This document shows positions 15,020 to 24,500 of a stretch of DNA of 64,000 nt, piece after piece. Origin of the DNA: Lentzea albida (GTDB taxonomy: Bacteria > Actinomycetota > Actinomycetes > Mycobacteriales > Pseudonocardiaceae); assembly GCF_900111005.1 (NCBI RefSeq), contig NZ_FOFV01000015.1, forward strand, positions 1 through 64,000. The letters run 5' to 3'. The position numbers were made by a program, and so were the translations under genes. The notes under the pieces are model-generated. The model was not told where the DNA came from. It saw nothing but the letters and a program-made list of their open reading frames with translations, and ran no database searches. Each line of letters begins with the position of its first letter. Position 1 is the stretch's first letter.

Positions 15020-15844
15020 GTGATCGAGCTCCAGTTCCGCGGCCGGACCGTCGTCCGCGACCACGCGCTGGTGATGGCGATCATCAACCGCACCCCCGAC
15101 TCGTTCTACGACAAGGGCGCCACCTACGCCGAGGACGTGGCCATGGAGGCCGTGCACCGCGTGGTGGCGGAGGGTGCGGACATAGTGGACATCGGCGGCG
15201 TGAAGGCGGGCCCCGGCGACCTGGTCGACGCGAGCGAAGAAGTGCGTCGCGTCGTGCCGTTCATCGCCCGCGTGCGCGACGCGTACCCCGATCTGATCAT
15301 CAGCAGCGACACCTGGCGCGCGGACGTCGGCAGGCTCGTCTGCGAGGCCGGCGCCGACCTGCTGAACGACACGTGGGCGGGCGCGGACCCGCAGCTGGCC
15401 GAGGTCGCCGCGGAGTACGGCGCCGGCTACGTCTGCTCGCACACGGGCGGTGCGGTGCCCCGCACGCGTCCGCATAGGGTGAGTTACCCGAACCTCGTCG
15501 CGGACGTCGTCGCGGAGACGACCGAACGCGCCGAGAGGGTGGTCGCGCTCGGTGTGCCCCGCAAGAGCGTGCTGATCGACCCAACACACGACTTCGGCAA
15601 GAACACATGGCACAGCCTCGCGCTGGTGCGGCACACGGACGCCTTGGTGGCGACCGGCTGGCCCGTGCTGATGGCTCTGTCCAACAAGGACTTCGTCGGG
15701 GAGACCCTCGGCGTGGAACTGCACGAGCGCGTCGAGGGCACCCTCGTCGCGACCGCGATCGCGGCGTTGGCGGGCGCCGCGGTCTTCCGCGCGCACGAGG
15801 TGGCGCGCACCAGACGAGTACTCGAGTCCGTCGCTCGACTGTGA
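15020..15844 (+). CDS. folP2: Dihydropteroate synthase family protein, FolP2 type
   Basis: A 274-residue TIM-barrel protein of the DHPS family. It has MAIINRTPDSFYD where FolP has M-G-I-x-N-x-TPDSF, and VDIGGVKAGPGD where true DHPS has D-I-G-G-E-S-T-R-P-G, so the STRP loop is replaced by the variant seen in mycobacterial FolP2. SNKDFVGE and RAHEVARTR replace the S-R-K and R-V-H-D motifs. Mycobacterium leprae FolP2 is reported to lack DHPS activity, so a role other than folate synthesis, possibly in glycosyl or pterin-linked metabolism, is likely. The GTG start lacks a Shine-Dalgarno sequence. The next gene starts 9 bases after the stop and is probably co-transcribed. Confidence 0.82.
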   Translation: MIELQFRGRTVVRDHALVMAIINRTPDSFYDKGATYAEDVAMEAVHRVVAEGADIVDIGGVKAGPGDLVDASEEVRRVVPFIARVRDAYPDLIISSDTWRADVGRLVCEAGADLLNDTWAGADPQLAEVAAEYGAGYVCSHTGGAVPRTRPHRVSYPNLVADVVAETTERAERVVALGVPRKSVLIDPTHDFGKNTWHSLALVRHTDALVATGWPVLMALSNKDFVGETLGVELHERVEGTLVATAIAALAGAAVFRAHEVARTRRVLESVARL

Positions 15845-15853
15845 GCTGGAGGT

Positions 15854-16798
15854 ATGCAGGTGGACGACGTCTTCGCCCGGTTTTCGGACGACCGGTGGGA
15901 CGACTTCCTCGACGAACTCGACAAGATCCGCGTGAGCGTGGTGGATCCCGCGGAACGGCAGCAGGTGAAGGCGACCGCGCGCCGTGACGCACGGGAGGCG
16001 GCGGGCCAGCCGTTGCTCGTGCGGATGGCCCTCGCGGACCACTACCTGAACCTGCTCGCCATCGGCGTGTGGGCGGGCGACGAGAGCTGGCGCGCAGAGT
16101 TGCGTGACCTGGTCGTCTCTCTCGTGCCCGAAGACGACGAATCGCGTGACGACGCCCTGTTGAGCTCTGTCATCGCCGTGGTGCTCGCACAGCTGCTGCA
16201 GGACGCACGGCTGCGCGGCGGTTCCGAGGCCGATGTCATCGCACGGGCCGCATGGGAGAAGGCCCAGGAGTGGGCGGCCTACGCGGAGGACCGCCACGTC
16301 GAACGGCTCCTGCACCACTCCACGGAGGCCGGTGCGCGCGTCGTCACGGCCTCGGAGGTCCAGGAGGTCGTCGAACTCGCCACGGCCGCTGCAGACGACG
16401 ACCACGCCGAGACGATCGCCGCGCTGGAGACCGAGGGCTTCACCGCGGAGTTCATGAACGGCGTGTGGGTCGTGGAAGGCGAGTTCCGCAACCCCGTGCG
16501 TGCCGCTGCGCGCGCGATCACGCTCACGGGCCACGGCTGCGTCCTCGCGCGCAACGCGAAGCAGTCCGCCGTGATGCTGTGGCAGGAGAACACGCTCGCC
16601 ATGGCCGACTCGAAGGTGCCGCGCTGGCGCGTCTACCCGATCCTCGCGCCAGTCACGCCGCAATCGAAGTTTTCGGGCGGTGAAGGCCTGCCGTTCACCC
16701 GCGAGACACACCCGTTGGCACCCGCACCGGAAGTCGTGCGCCGGTTGGCGGACGCCGTTGGTGTCAACCTGTCCCATCTGCTGGCTGCATTGCGGTGA
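15854..16798 (+). CDS. Conserved hypothetical protein
   Basis: A 314-residue soluble protein with no recognised domain. Residues 1-170 are helical and acidic (DDVFARFSDDRWDDFLDELD, then ELRDLVVSLVPEDDESRDD). The second half contains GHGCVLARNAKQSAVMLWQE and LPFTRETHPLAPAPEVVRRL. There is no signal peptide or membrane segment. A GGAGG lies just before the ATG, 9 bases after the stop of the FolP2-like gene, so it is probably the second gene of that operon, but the context gives no function. Confidence 0.65.
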   Translation: MQVDDVFARFSDDRWDDFLDELDKIRVSVVDPAERQQVKATARRDAREAAGQPLLVRMALADHYLNLLAIGVWAGDESWRAELRDLVVSLVPEDDESRDDALLSSVIAVVLAQLLQDARLRGGSEADVIARAAWEKAQEWAAYAEDRHVERLLHHSTEAGARVVTASEVQEVVELATAAADDDHAETIAALETEGFTAEFMNGVWVVEGEFRNPVRAAARAITLTGHGCVLARNAKQSAVMLWQENTLAMADSKVPRWRVYPILAPVTPQSKFSGGEGLPFTRETHPLAPAPEVVRRLADAVGVNLSHLLAALR

Positions 16799-16809
16799 AA
16801 GGGTGATCT

Positions 16810-16840
16810 TTGCCTTTCCGCTACCTCGACTCGTTATCTT
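16810..16840 (+). promoter_or_regulatory. Housekeeping-type promoter, leaderless
   Basis: TTGCCT (16810-16815) and TATCTT (16835-16840) are separated by 19 bases. The -10 box ends 6 bases before the ATG of the small gene at 16847, so the mRNA would start at the start codon. The surrounding DNA is less GC-rich than the neighbouring genes. Confidence 0.55.
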
Positions 16841-16846
16841 GGTGTC

Positions 16847-17131
16847 ATGCCCAGATTTGCCGAGTTCGATGTGGAAGGCCTGAGAAAATCCAGCGCCGTC
16901 GCGGACTTTCCCTGGTCAGAGACGTGGGTCACGTTGATCCGCGTTGATGCCAAGGGAGTTGTCCGGCAAGCGAAGTCGTTGACTGAGAAAGTTTCTTTGC
17001 TGACCGTCGCGTCAGACAAGGACCTCGTCATCGCGTCCTGTCCGGAGATTTACGCGGTCGACGACCTGTCGGCTGCCCGTGCCGCCGTCAAGGCTTCGGT
17101 CGCACGCGAAATGATGCCAAGCCTCGGATGA
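16847..17131 (+). CDS. Small unknown protein overlapping the P450 gene end
   Basis: A 94-residue protein of unknown function, MPRFAEFDVEGLRKSSAVAD at the start, with a plausible alpha/beta pattern (WVTLIRVDAKGVV, LLTVASDKDLVIASCPEIYA, then AARAAVKASVAREM). It is preceded by a good promoter with no leader. Codon use is less GC-biased at third positions than in neighbours (TTG, GTT, TCT, AAA appear), hinting at an imported or weakly expressed gene. Its last 44 bases lie antisense over the end of the P450 gene, so the two genes are convergent and overlapping. Confidence 0.6.
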   Translation: MPRFAEFDVEGLRKSSAVADFPWSETWVTLIRVDAKGVVRQAKSLTEKVSLLTVASDKDLVIASCPEIYAVDDLSAARAAVKASVAREMMPSLG

Positions 17132-18140
17132 ATGACTCCCGCCACTCGGGCTCAGCGACGAGCGCGAGTTCCGGGAAACGACGGAGGAGCGTTCCGAAAG
17201 CGATCTCACCCTCGATGCAGGCGAGCCGCGCGCCCACGCAGTAGTGGATCCCGTGACCGAACGCGACGTGGGGGTCTCTGCCCAGCTGCACCACGTCGGG
17301 TCCGGGAAACCGGGACGGATCCCGGTTCGCCGCCCCAAGTGAGACGGTGACCTGCGAAGATCTTGGAATCGTGACCCCTCCGATCACCACGTCGGACGTG
17401 GTGACCCGACCCACGCCCAACGCGAGCGGACCGTCGTGGCGCAGGAACTCCTCGACGGCCTCCGGGATGAGGATCGGATCGTCGATCAGCGACTGCTTCA
17501 GCGCGGGCCGGCGCAGCAGCGCGAGCAGGCCGTTGCCGATGAGGTGTGCGGTCGTCTCATGCCCCGCTGTGATGAGCAGCACGAGGGTGTTCACGAGGTT
17601 CGGCCCGTCGCGGAGCTCGGTGATGAGGTCGTCACCGGGCTCCTTGGTCTCCAACAGGCGCTGCACGTAGGCGGCGAACCTGCCGTAGGCCTCGGCCATC
17701 GTCGCCGGGTTCAGCAGGTCCGAGGTGAGTCCGCGGACCTCGTTCCTGTCCTCTTCGGGCAGACCCAGAAGTTCACAGATGACGGTGATGGGCAGCGGGT
17801 AGGCGAACGTCTCGACGACGTCCACCTCCTCCGCGCCCTGCCACGCGTCGAGCAGCTCGTTGGTGATCTCCTCGATGCGTGGCCGTAGCGCCTCCACACG
17901 TCGTGTGGAGAACGCGCGCGCGATGGGCTTGCGCAACTGCGTGTGCTCCGGCGGATCGGTGTGGTTCAGCATCCCGCCCGGGATGATGGCGCTGCTCAGG
18001 GCGGGATGGCTGAGGGCCTGGACGACGTCGTCGTAGCGGCTGATCACCCACGACGTCTGGCCGTCCGGGGTCTCGACCAGAGCGGGGCCCCGCGCCCGCC
18101 ACTCGTTGAAGTACGGGGTCGGATCGGTGAAGAAGCTCAT
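17088..18140 (-). CDS. Cytochrome P450
   Basis: A 350-residue bacterial class I P450 that should receive electrons from ferredoxin and hydroxylate or oxidise an unknown substrate. The I-helix oxygen motif AGHETT, the K-helix ExxR (EEFLR) and the heme-ligand loop FGHGIHYCVGARLA, with its Cys ligand, are all intact. It is somewhat short (most are 390-410) because the N-terminal segment before the B helix is trimmed: it starts MSFFTDPTPYFNEWRARGP. No ferredoxin gene is adjacent. It faces the LuxR-type regulator across an 84-base divergent region, so that regulator may control it. Confidence 0.92.
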   Translation of the reverse strand: MSFFTDPTPYFNEWRARGPALVETPDGQTSWVISRYDDVVQALSHPALSSAIIPGGMLNHTDPPEHTQLRKPIARAFSTRRVEALRPRIEEITNELLDAWQGAEEVDVVETFAYPLPITVICELLGLPEEDRNEVRGLTSDLLNPATMAEAYGRFAAYVQRLLETKEPGDDLITELRDGPNLVNTLVLLITAGHETTAHLIGNGLLALLRRPALKQSLIDDPILIPEAVEEFLRHDGPLALGVGRVTTSDVVIGGVTIPRSSQVTVSLGAANRDPSRFPGPDVVQLGRDPHVAFGHGIHYCVGARLACIEGEIAFGTLLRRFPELALVAEPEWRESFIRGLASFRVRPKP

Positions 18141-18212
18141 GCGCCCATCGTGGTGTTCGCGCTGCTCAGAGGCATGAGTAGGCGATCACCCATCTCGTCG
18201 GCGGCGATCCCC

Positions 18213-18218
18213 TAGCCT
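18213..18218 (+). promoter_or_regulatory. -10 box before the LAL regulator, leaderless
   Basis: TAGCCT is 6 bases before the GTG start and no Shine-Dalgarno sequence exists. The same TAGCCT/TAnnnT arrangement appears before several other genes in the window. No clear -35 box is visible. Confidence 0.45.
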
Positions 18219-18224
18219 GGTCGC

Positions 18225-20501
18225 GTGGGGTGGCCGTTCGTGGGGAGGGACGCCGAGCTCGCCGCGGTCCGGCGGGCTGTTCGCGGCGCCGGGCTGATCG
18301 TGGCGGGCCCGGCCGGCGTCGGCAAGACGCGGCTGCTGGACGAGGTCGCGTGCGACGTCCGGCTGCGGGCGACCGCGGCGATGTCCGAGATCCCACTGGG
18401 CGTGATGGCGCCCTTCTTGCCGTCGGCCGACTCCTCGCCGTTGGCGATGTTGACCGCCGCACGGACGGCGCTGCGTGGTCGTGTCGTGGTGGTGGATGAC
18501 GTCCATCTGCTCGACGACGCGTCAGCGGGCCTGCTGCACCAGCTCGTGCACCACCGCGAAGCCGTCGTCGTGGCGACGCTGCGGTCGGGCGAACGCGCAC
18601 CCGACCCGGTGGTGGCGCTCTGGAAGGACGAACTGCTGCCGCGCATCGAGCTCGAGCCGCTCGGGCGCACGGCGGTGGTCGAGGTGCTGGAAACCGTGCT
18701 CGGCGGAGTGCTGGACAGCGTCACGGCCGATCGGCTGTGGACGGCGTCGGCCGGGAACATGTTGCTGCTGCGGGAGATGCACTTCGCCGCGCAATGGGTG
18801 TCGCACGGCGGTGTCTGGTCGTTGGACGGCCCGCTGCCGTTGTCCCCACGGCTCGTGGAGCTGATCGAGGCACACCTCGCCGCGGTGCCCGCCGACGAGC
18901 GCCGCGTGCTGGAGCTGCTCGCGTTCGGCGAGCCGCTGGACCTGGCCGCGTCGGAGGCGTTGGACGGTCTCGTGACCGTGACGGACGACGGCCTGCGGCT
19001 CGCGCATCCGCTGTACGGCGAGGTGTTGCGCGCGCAGTGCCCTCCTCTGCGCAAGCGGAACCATCAGCGTCACCTGGCCTCGTTGCTCGACGATCCGTTG
19101 CGCGTGGCGGTGCTGCGCCTGGACAGCGGTACGGCGGACGATCCCGCGCAGCTGCTCACGGCCGCGAACATCGCCACCGCCATGGGTGGCGTCGTCCTGG
19201 CAGAACGACTCGCACGCGCCGCATGGTCCATCGGTGGTGGTGTGGAGGCCGCACGGCTGTTGGCGTACGTCCTGCTGTTCACGGACCGTCCGGAGGAGGC
19301 CGAAGAGGTCTTCGCGATGGTCGCGGCCGACGATGACCCGATCGAGGTGCGCACGGTGCGCGCCATGAACCTGGGCTGGGGGCTCGGGCGCAGCGACGAA
19401 GCCGCGGAGATGGACGTGATGCCGGCGGCACGGGCGGCGCTCCTGTTCTTCGCCGGCAAGTACGAAGAGGCCCGTGCACTGCTGTCGGAGTCCGATCCGG
19501 GTGAGGCGTCGATCATCGCGATGATCGACGTGGTGCAGGGCCGCTACACGGGGCCGTTCCCGGTCATCCCGCCGAACCCCGAGTTCGCGCTGAGTGCGGA
19601 GATGAACGCGTTCTCCGAGGTGTTCGTGCACTCCTTGCACGGCGATCTGGCCCATGCGGAACGTCTTGCCGTGCAGGCGCATCGCGAGAAGGCGGAGTGG
19701 GACTCGATGCGGTCGAGCTGGGCCGTGTCTTGCGCGGGCCTGGCGCGAGCCGGGGGACGGTTGCTCGAAGCCCGGCGGCTGCTCCAGGAGGCGCGGCCCG
19801 CCCAGCCGTTCGTCCGGCTCTGCGAACTCGCACAGGTCGAGGCGCTGCTGGGCAATGACGCGCGCGGCGTGCTCGCCGAGGCCGAAAAACACGTGCCACA
19901 AGGGATGCGGGTGTACCGGCACGGCCTGTGGACGGCGCGCATCTGGGCGGGCGGCGCCTCACCGTTGGAAGGCGCGGCGGAGGCACGCGCGCACAGCGAG
20001 TTCGCGGCAGAAGCCCTCCTTCTGCACGAGGCCGTGCGTCTGGGGCGTGCCGCCGAAGTCGTGGAACGCCTGCACGAGCTCGCCTCCACCATCACGGGCC
20101 TGCTGGTGCCGGTGTTCGCCGCCCACGCCGAGGCGTTGGTGCGCAACGACTCCGCGGGGCTGGAGGCGGTGGCCGCGCGGTTCGAGGAAGCCGGTTTCAT
20201 GCTGCTCGCGGCCGAAGCCGCCGCCGAATCGGGCAACCGCGCGCTGGCGGGCCGCCTGATCGCGCTGTGCGAGGGTGCGAGCACGCCGGCGTTGGCAACG
20301 TTGACGCCACTCACACCCCGTGAGCGCGAAGTAGCCGTGCTCGCCGCACGCGGCCTGACGAACAAGGAGATCGCGTCGTCGTTGGTGATCTCCGTGCGGA
20401 CCGTGGACAACCATCTGTCCAACACGTACTCGAAGCTCGGCATCACGACCCGCGGCGAGCTGGCGTTGGTCCTTACGGATGACCTCGGCGGCCGGGGATA
20501 A
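18225..20501 (+). CDS. LuxR-family (LAL-type) transcriptional regulator with AAA ATPase domain
   Basis: A 758-residue large ATP-binding LuxR regulator. The N-terminal STAND-like ATPase starts MGWPFVGRDAEL with Walker A GPAGVGKT (about 28-35) and Walker B VVVVDDVHLLDD (about 86-97). The middle is a helical TPR-like region. The C-terminal HTH (about 696-750) reads LTPREREVAVLAARGLTNKE and continues with the recognition helix ISVRTVDNHLSN. Such proteins activate catabolic or secondary-metabolite genes in response to a ligand. It is divergent to the P450 gene and is followed on the same strand by the exonuclease-fold gene after 31 bases. GTG start, leaderless. Confidence 0.92.
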   Translation: MGWPFVGRDAELAAVRRAVRGAGLIVAGPAGVGKTRLLDEVACDVRLRATAAMSEIPLGVMAPFLPSADSSPLAMLTAARTALRGRVVVVDDVHLLDDASAGLLHQLVHHREAVVVATLRSGERAPDPVVALWKDELLPRIELEPLGRTAVVEVLETVLGGVLDSVTADRLWTASAGNMLLLREMHFAAQWVSHGGVWSLDGPLPLSPRLVELIEAHLAAVPADERRVLELLAFGEPLDLAASEALDGLVTVTDDGLRLAHPLYGEVLRAQCPPLRKRNHQRHLASLLDDPLRVAVLRLDSGTADDPAQLLTAANIATAMGGVVLAERLARAAWSIGGGVEAARLLAYVLLFTDRPEEAEEVFAMVAADDDPIEVRTVRAMNLGWGLGRSDEAAEMDVMPAARAALLFFAGKYEEARALLSESDPGEASIIAMIDVVQGRYTGPFPVIPPNPEFALSAEMNAFSEVFVHSLHGDLAHAERLAVQAHREKAEWDSMRSSWAVSCAGLARAGGRLLEARRLLQEARPAQPFVRLCELAQVEALLGNDARGVLAEAEKHVPQGMRVYRHGLWTARIWAGGASPLEGAAEARAHSEFAAEALLLHEAVRLGRAAEVVERLHELASTITGLLVPVFAAHAEALVRNDSAGLEAVAARFEEAGFMLLAAEAAAESGNRALAGRLIALCEGASTPALATLTPLTPREREVAVLAARGLTNKEIASSLVISVRTVDNHLSNTYSKLGITTRGELALVLTDDLGGRG

Positions 20502-20532
20502 CGCGAGGCACCCGTTCGAACGACATTCCGGC

Positions 20533-21033
20533 ATGGGCAAGGGGTACGCGGTCGTCGACGTCGCCACCACCGGACCTGCTCCGGGCGACAGGGTGATCGA
20601 GGTCGCCGTGGTGCACCTCGACGCGTCCGGACGCCGGACCGACGAGTGGTGCACGCTGGTCGACCCGCGCCGCGACTTCGGCCCCCGGCACGGCATCAGT
20701 CCCGCCGACGTGCGCGGGGCGCCGCAGTTCGCGGGCGTCGCCGGAGAGCTCGCCGCACGGCTGTCCGGCCGGGTGTTCGCGGCGCAGGACCTGACGTTCT
20801 GCCAGGGATTCCTCACCGCGGAGTACGCGCGGCTGGGCCACGCCTTCGCCGTCTCCGGCCTCAGCACCGGGCCGCTGGAAGCACCGAGGGGGATCGCCTT
20901 GCAGGACGCACGGGCGTCGGCCCGTCTGCTCGTGCGGAGTCTCGACCGCATCGGGACCGTGGAGCCGGTACGGCTCGAGGTGCCGCGGACTGTGCGTGCT
21001 TATGCCATGCAACGCAGCGGAGGAGCGCGATGA
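20533..21033 (+). CDS. DEDDh exonuclease-fold protein with lost catalytic residues
   Basis: A 166-residue RNase T/DnaQ-fold protein. Compared with the actinobacterial DEDDh family, motif Exo I reads DVATTG (usual D-x-E-T-T-G, so Glu is Ala). Exo II reads AAQDLTFCQGFL (usual A-H-N-x-x-F-D-x-x-F-L, so catalytic Asp is Cys). Exo III reads GIALQDARA (usual H-R-A-L-x-D-A-R, so His is Gly). Only the first and last Asp remain. The rest of the fold is well kept (RVIEVAVVHLD, EYARLGHAF), so it is likely a binding or structural protein rather than a nuclease. The ATG at 20533 starts at the conserved YAVVDV strand; an earlier in-frame ATG at 20479 overlaps the regulator. It overlaps the next gene by ATGA. 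Confidence 0.75.
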   Translation: MGKGYAVVDVATTGPAPGDRVIEVAVVHLDASGRRTDEWCTLVDPRRDFGPRHGISPADVRGAPQFAGVAGELAARLSGRVFAAQDLTFCQGFLTAEYARLGHAFAVSGLSTGPLEAPRGIALQDARASARLLVRSLDRIGTVEPVRLEVPRTVRAYAMQRSGGAR

Positions 21034-21554
21034 GTGACGACGTGCGACGTGTGGCGAAGCTGATCGAGCAACGCAACAGCATCGACACCGAGCTGGCCGC
21101 GATCATCCGGCGGCCGGCGTTGCCCGGCCACCTCGGAGACTGGATCGCGGCACGGATCTTCGGCATCACGCTGGAGCCGCAGGCGAACAAAGCCGTCGGC
21201 GGGCGGCTCGACGACGGCCGGACAGTGGGCATCCGGTGGTACCCGAAGCGCGAGAACATCCTCGACCTGAAGGAGGGCGGCCCGGAGACGTACCTGGTGC
21301 TCACCGGGCCGAAGTCAGCGCCGGCGAGTTCGGTGGGCACGTCGCGGCCGCTGGTGATCGAGACCGTGTACCTGTTCGACGCCGCCGCGCTCATGGACGA
21401 CCTGCGCGCGCGTGGACGCAACATAGGCATAGCGTCCAGCGTGCGTGAAGAACTCTGGCGGGCCGCGGAGGTCTATCCGCGGCCCAGCCCCGCGTTCCCG
21501 CTCACCGACGACGAGCGGCAACTGTTGGCGTTGTTCAGTCCTCATCAGCCGTGA
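21030..21554 (+). CDS. Conserved hypothetical protein convergent with jetC
   Basis: A 174-residue protein. It opens with a helix (VAKLIEQRNSIDTELAAIIR), then PALPGHLGDWIAARIFGITL and VGIRWYPKRENILDLKEG, followed by YLVLTGPKS. This resembles a family of small bacterial proteins of unknown function, possibly DUF6998-like (recalled, not verified); the ordered strand pattern could be a restriction-endonuclease-like fold, but no E/D-x-K triad is certain. It overlaps the exonuclease-fold gene by ATGA with AGGAG in front, and its last 20 bases overlap the end of jetC on the other strand. It occupies the place where jetD would be expected but is too short and does not have TOPRIM motifs. Confidence 0.7.
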   Translation: MSDDVRRVAKLIEQRNSIDTELAAIIRRPALPGHLGDWIAARIFGITLEPQANKAVGGRLDDGRTVGIRWYPKRENILDLKEGGPETYLVLTGPKSAPASSVGTSRPLVIETVYLFDAAALMDDLRARGRNIGIASSVREELWRAAEVYPRPSPAFPLTDDERQLLALFSPHQP

Positions 21555-24500
21555 GGCTGTGACCGTCCCATGTGAACCGCACGGTCGTGACGGCGTCATC
21601 GCCGTCCGTGCCCGTGGTGAGCTGGTGGATGGCGATGCCGGTCAGCTCCCGGTAGTCGCACCACTCGTGGTCCGACGTGAGCACCAGGTCGAGGTCGAAG
21701 TTGACCAGCAGCTCCAGCAGTTGCCCGCGGTTGGTGGCGTCGACGCCGACGAAGACCTCGTCCAGCAGGATCAGCCGGGGTGCGGTCGGGGTGGCGTGGT
21801 AGTGCGCGGCCGCCGCGGCGAAGAGCGGGAGGTGCAGCACGATGGCCTTCTCGCCGCCGGACAACGCGCCGTGCACGCGTTTGGTGACAGGGACCCACCC
21901 CTCGCCTCTGTCCACCTTCACGACGAACTGGTGCCACGTCGTGTAGTCGAGCACCTGGGCGAGTTGTTGTTCCCAGCCTGTTGCGGAGTCGTGCGCGCGT
22001 GCTTCTTCCACGCGCTCGCGGAAGAAGTCGTGCAGCAACGCGCGTTCGTGGTCGTTTAGGTCTGAACGCAGCAGCAGGTCGCGAGCCTCGCGCGTGCCCG
22101 GTGGCAGCTGGGGGTCGACCTGCCAGTCCAGCTGCACGCGGATGCCGGACGCGGTCTGGACGCGCTCCAGGCGGTGGTTCATGGTGGCGACGAGCTCGGA
22201 GGCGCCCTGGATGCGCTGGGCGATGTGCCTGCGGGTGTCGCCGGTGAGGGTCTGGTCGAAGAGGTCGCGTTCGACGTCCGTGATGTGCGTGCGCATGCGG
22301 TCGCGTTCGGCCTGCAGTGTCTGCAACAGGGCGTGGGCGCCCATGCGCGTGCCGTCGAGCGTTGCGGTGAGGACGGTGACGTCGTCGTCGGGGTCCAGCG
22401 ACAGCTCGATGCGGCCGGCCAGTTGTTGCTGGGCCTCGTGCACCGCCATGCCCAGGCGGGACTCCGAGTCGCGGATCAGGCGCGGGTCGACCGGGCCGTC
22501 GGGCACCTCGCCCGCGTCGGCGGGGAGGTGGCCGCTGGTGAGGTGGCGGTAGCGCGTTTCGGCGGCCTCATGCGCGACGGTCGCTTCCGCGGCGCGTGAG
22601 GTGTCTGTCCTGCGCTTCTCCTCCAACGTGCCGAGTGTGCGCGCCAGGCCCGTTTGCTTGTCCTGCAGCAGTTCGCGTTGCTCGGCCAGTTCGAGGGCCT
22701 TGGCGCGCAACGTGATGAGCCGCTGGTCGAGGGCGTGGAACTCGGAACTCGCGGCCCGTTCGACGGTCTCCAGCGTGACGGCGAGGTCGGAGGCCTCCTG
22801 CTGACGTGCCGAGGCCGTCTCCTCCGCCTCGTCGGCCAGCGCGCTGCTGGCGGACGCACGGCTGCCGGCCTCGATGGACAGCGCTTCCGCGGCGAGGGCG
22901 TCACGGCGGTCGTCGAGCCAGCGGTGGGCCGCCGTGCCGAACGCCGTCAGCTCGTCCGCGTCGGGCACCTCGGCGACCTGGCCGAGCCGGGCCACGGCTG
23001 CCTCGGTCTCGGTCACCCTGAGCTGGGCGGCGGCGACGGCGTCCTTGCGCGCCGCCGACCGCAGCTGGGCCTTCGTGCGCTGTTCCTCGGCGACGTCCAT
23101 CGGGTCGGTCGAGGGCTTGCGGGCCATCTCACCGGCGAGGGTCGCGCGGCGGACGGCGATCTGGTTCCGTGCCGCGTCCACTCCGGACAGGTCCGTCGCG
23201 AGCTGCTCGATCAGGCCGGTGAGCTCGGCGATCCGGCCCGCGCGAGCGCGTTTGCGGGCGTCGGCGCCGATGTAGGTGGGAGCGGGCTTGGTCCAGCGGC
23301 CGTGGGCGTTGCCCAGGCGCCACGTGCCGTCCGCGCCGATCGCGGTCGTGTGGCCGGACGCGGTCTCGCCGAACGCGACGCCGTCGAGGAACCGGTGACA
23401 GCGCTCGTCGTCGGTGACGAGCACCTCCAGCAGCGTCGTACCGGGGGCGGGGCCGGAGAGCAGCGGTTCGGCGAAGCGGTCCCGGGCGGTCAGATCGAAC
23501 GAGGTGTCCGGCGTGAGCCACGCGTCGAGCAGTCCCGACGCCTCCAGCGCCGCCTCGACCGCGGCGCACACGGACGGCGGTGTGCCGGGGCGGAAGTCGA
23601 CCAGACGCCACAGAGGGGCCCCTGCGGCGGAAACCCGGAAGTCGTCGTCACGCGTGTACGGCGCCGGTGGGGGCACGTCGACCTGGTTGGCGAGCTTCTC
23701 ACGGATCGACCTGTACTGCGAGAGCTGGCCGTTCAGTGCCGTGCGCGTCTCGTCCAGGCGCGCCTCGATGCGGCTGAACTCCTCACGCGCGAGAGCGGCG
23801 GCCTCGACGACCTCGTGGTGCTCGGACACGTTCAGCTCGGAACAGCCGCGCGCCCACGTGTCGACGTCCGCGCAGAACTTCGCAAACGCTTGCTCGAACG
23901 TGCGCTGCGCCGCGGTCTCCGCTTCCGTGGCGAGTTCGAGCTCGTCACGGGTTTCCTCGAGCCGTTGGCGGGCCTCGTTCCGCGCGTTGACGGCTCTCTC
24001 GTGCGCGGCGACGGCACGCGTGATCGAGTTGATCTCGGCGGACCGGGCCTCGACGGCGGCGGTGAGCAGCTGACGCCCCGCCTTCGCGTCGCCGCCGGAC
24101 TCGATCTCCTCGAGCATCGACGGCATGCCCGCCTGCTCAGCAGCTTCCCGTGCGAGGACGACGGACCGTCGCAGTTCATCGGCGCGTGCGGCCGCCTCGG
24201 ACTTGGCCTGCCCGGCCAGTTCCTCGTCGGCGACGGCCCGTGCACGGAGTTTCGCGGCGTGCGCGGCCGCCTCCGCAGCCCGCTGCGACGCGGCGGAGAG
24301 CTGCTGCCGCAACTGGTCGAGCTGCCTGCCCTCCTGGTACGCGGGCAGGTCGGAGATGCCGGAGATCTCCGCGTCGACCGCTCTCGCCTCACGTCCCAGC
24401 GCCGCGAGCTGGTCGAACGCCTCGTCGGTGAGCGTGATCTGGCGCTCGTAGCGCCGGTCGCTCATCCGCGCGGCCCTGGTCAGCTCATCGAGCTGCTCGG

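Noticed and set aside
21030..21554. Shortened JetD
   Set aside because: JetD is about 400 residues with a TOPRIM-type C-terminus; this protein is 174 residues, on the opposite strand, and shows no TOPRIM motif.
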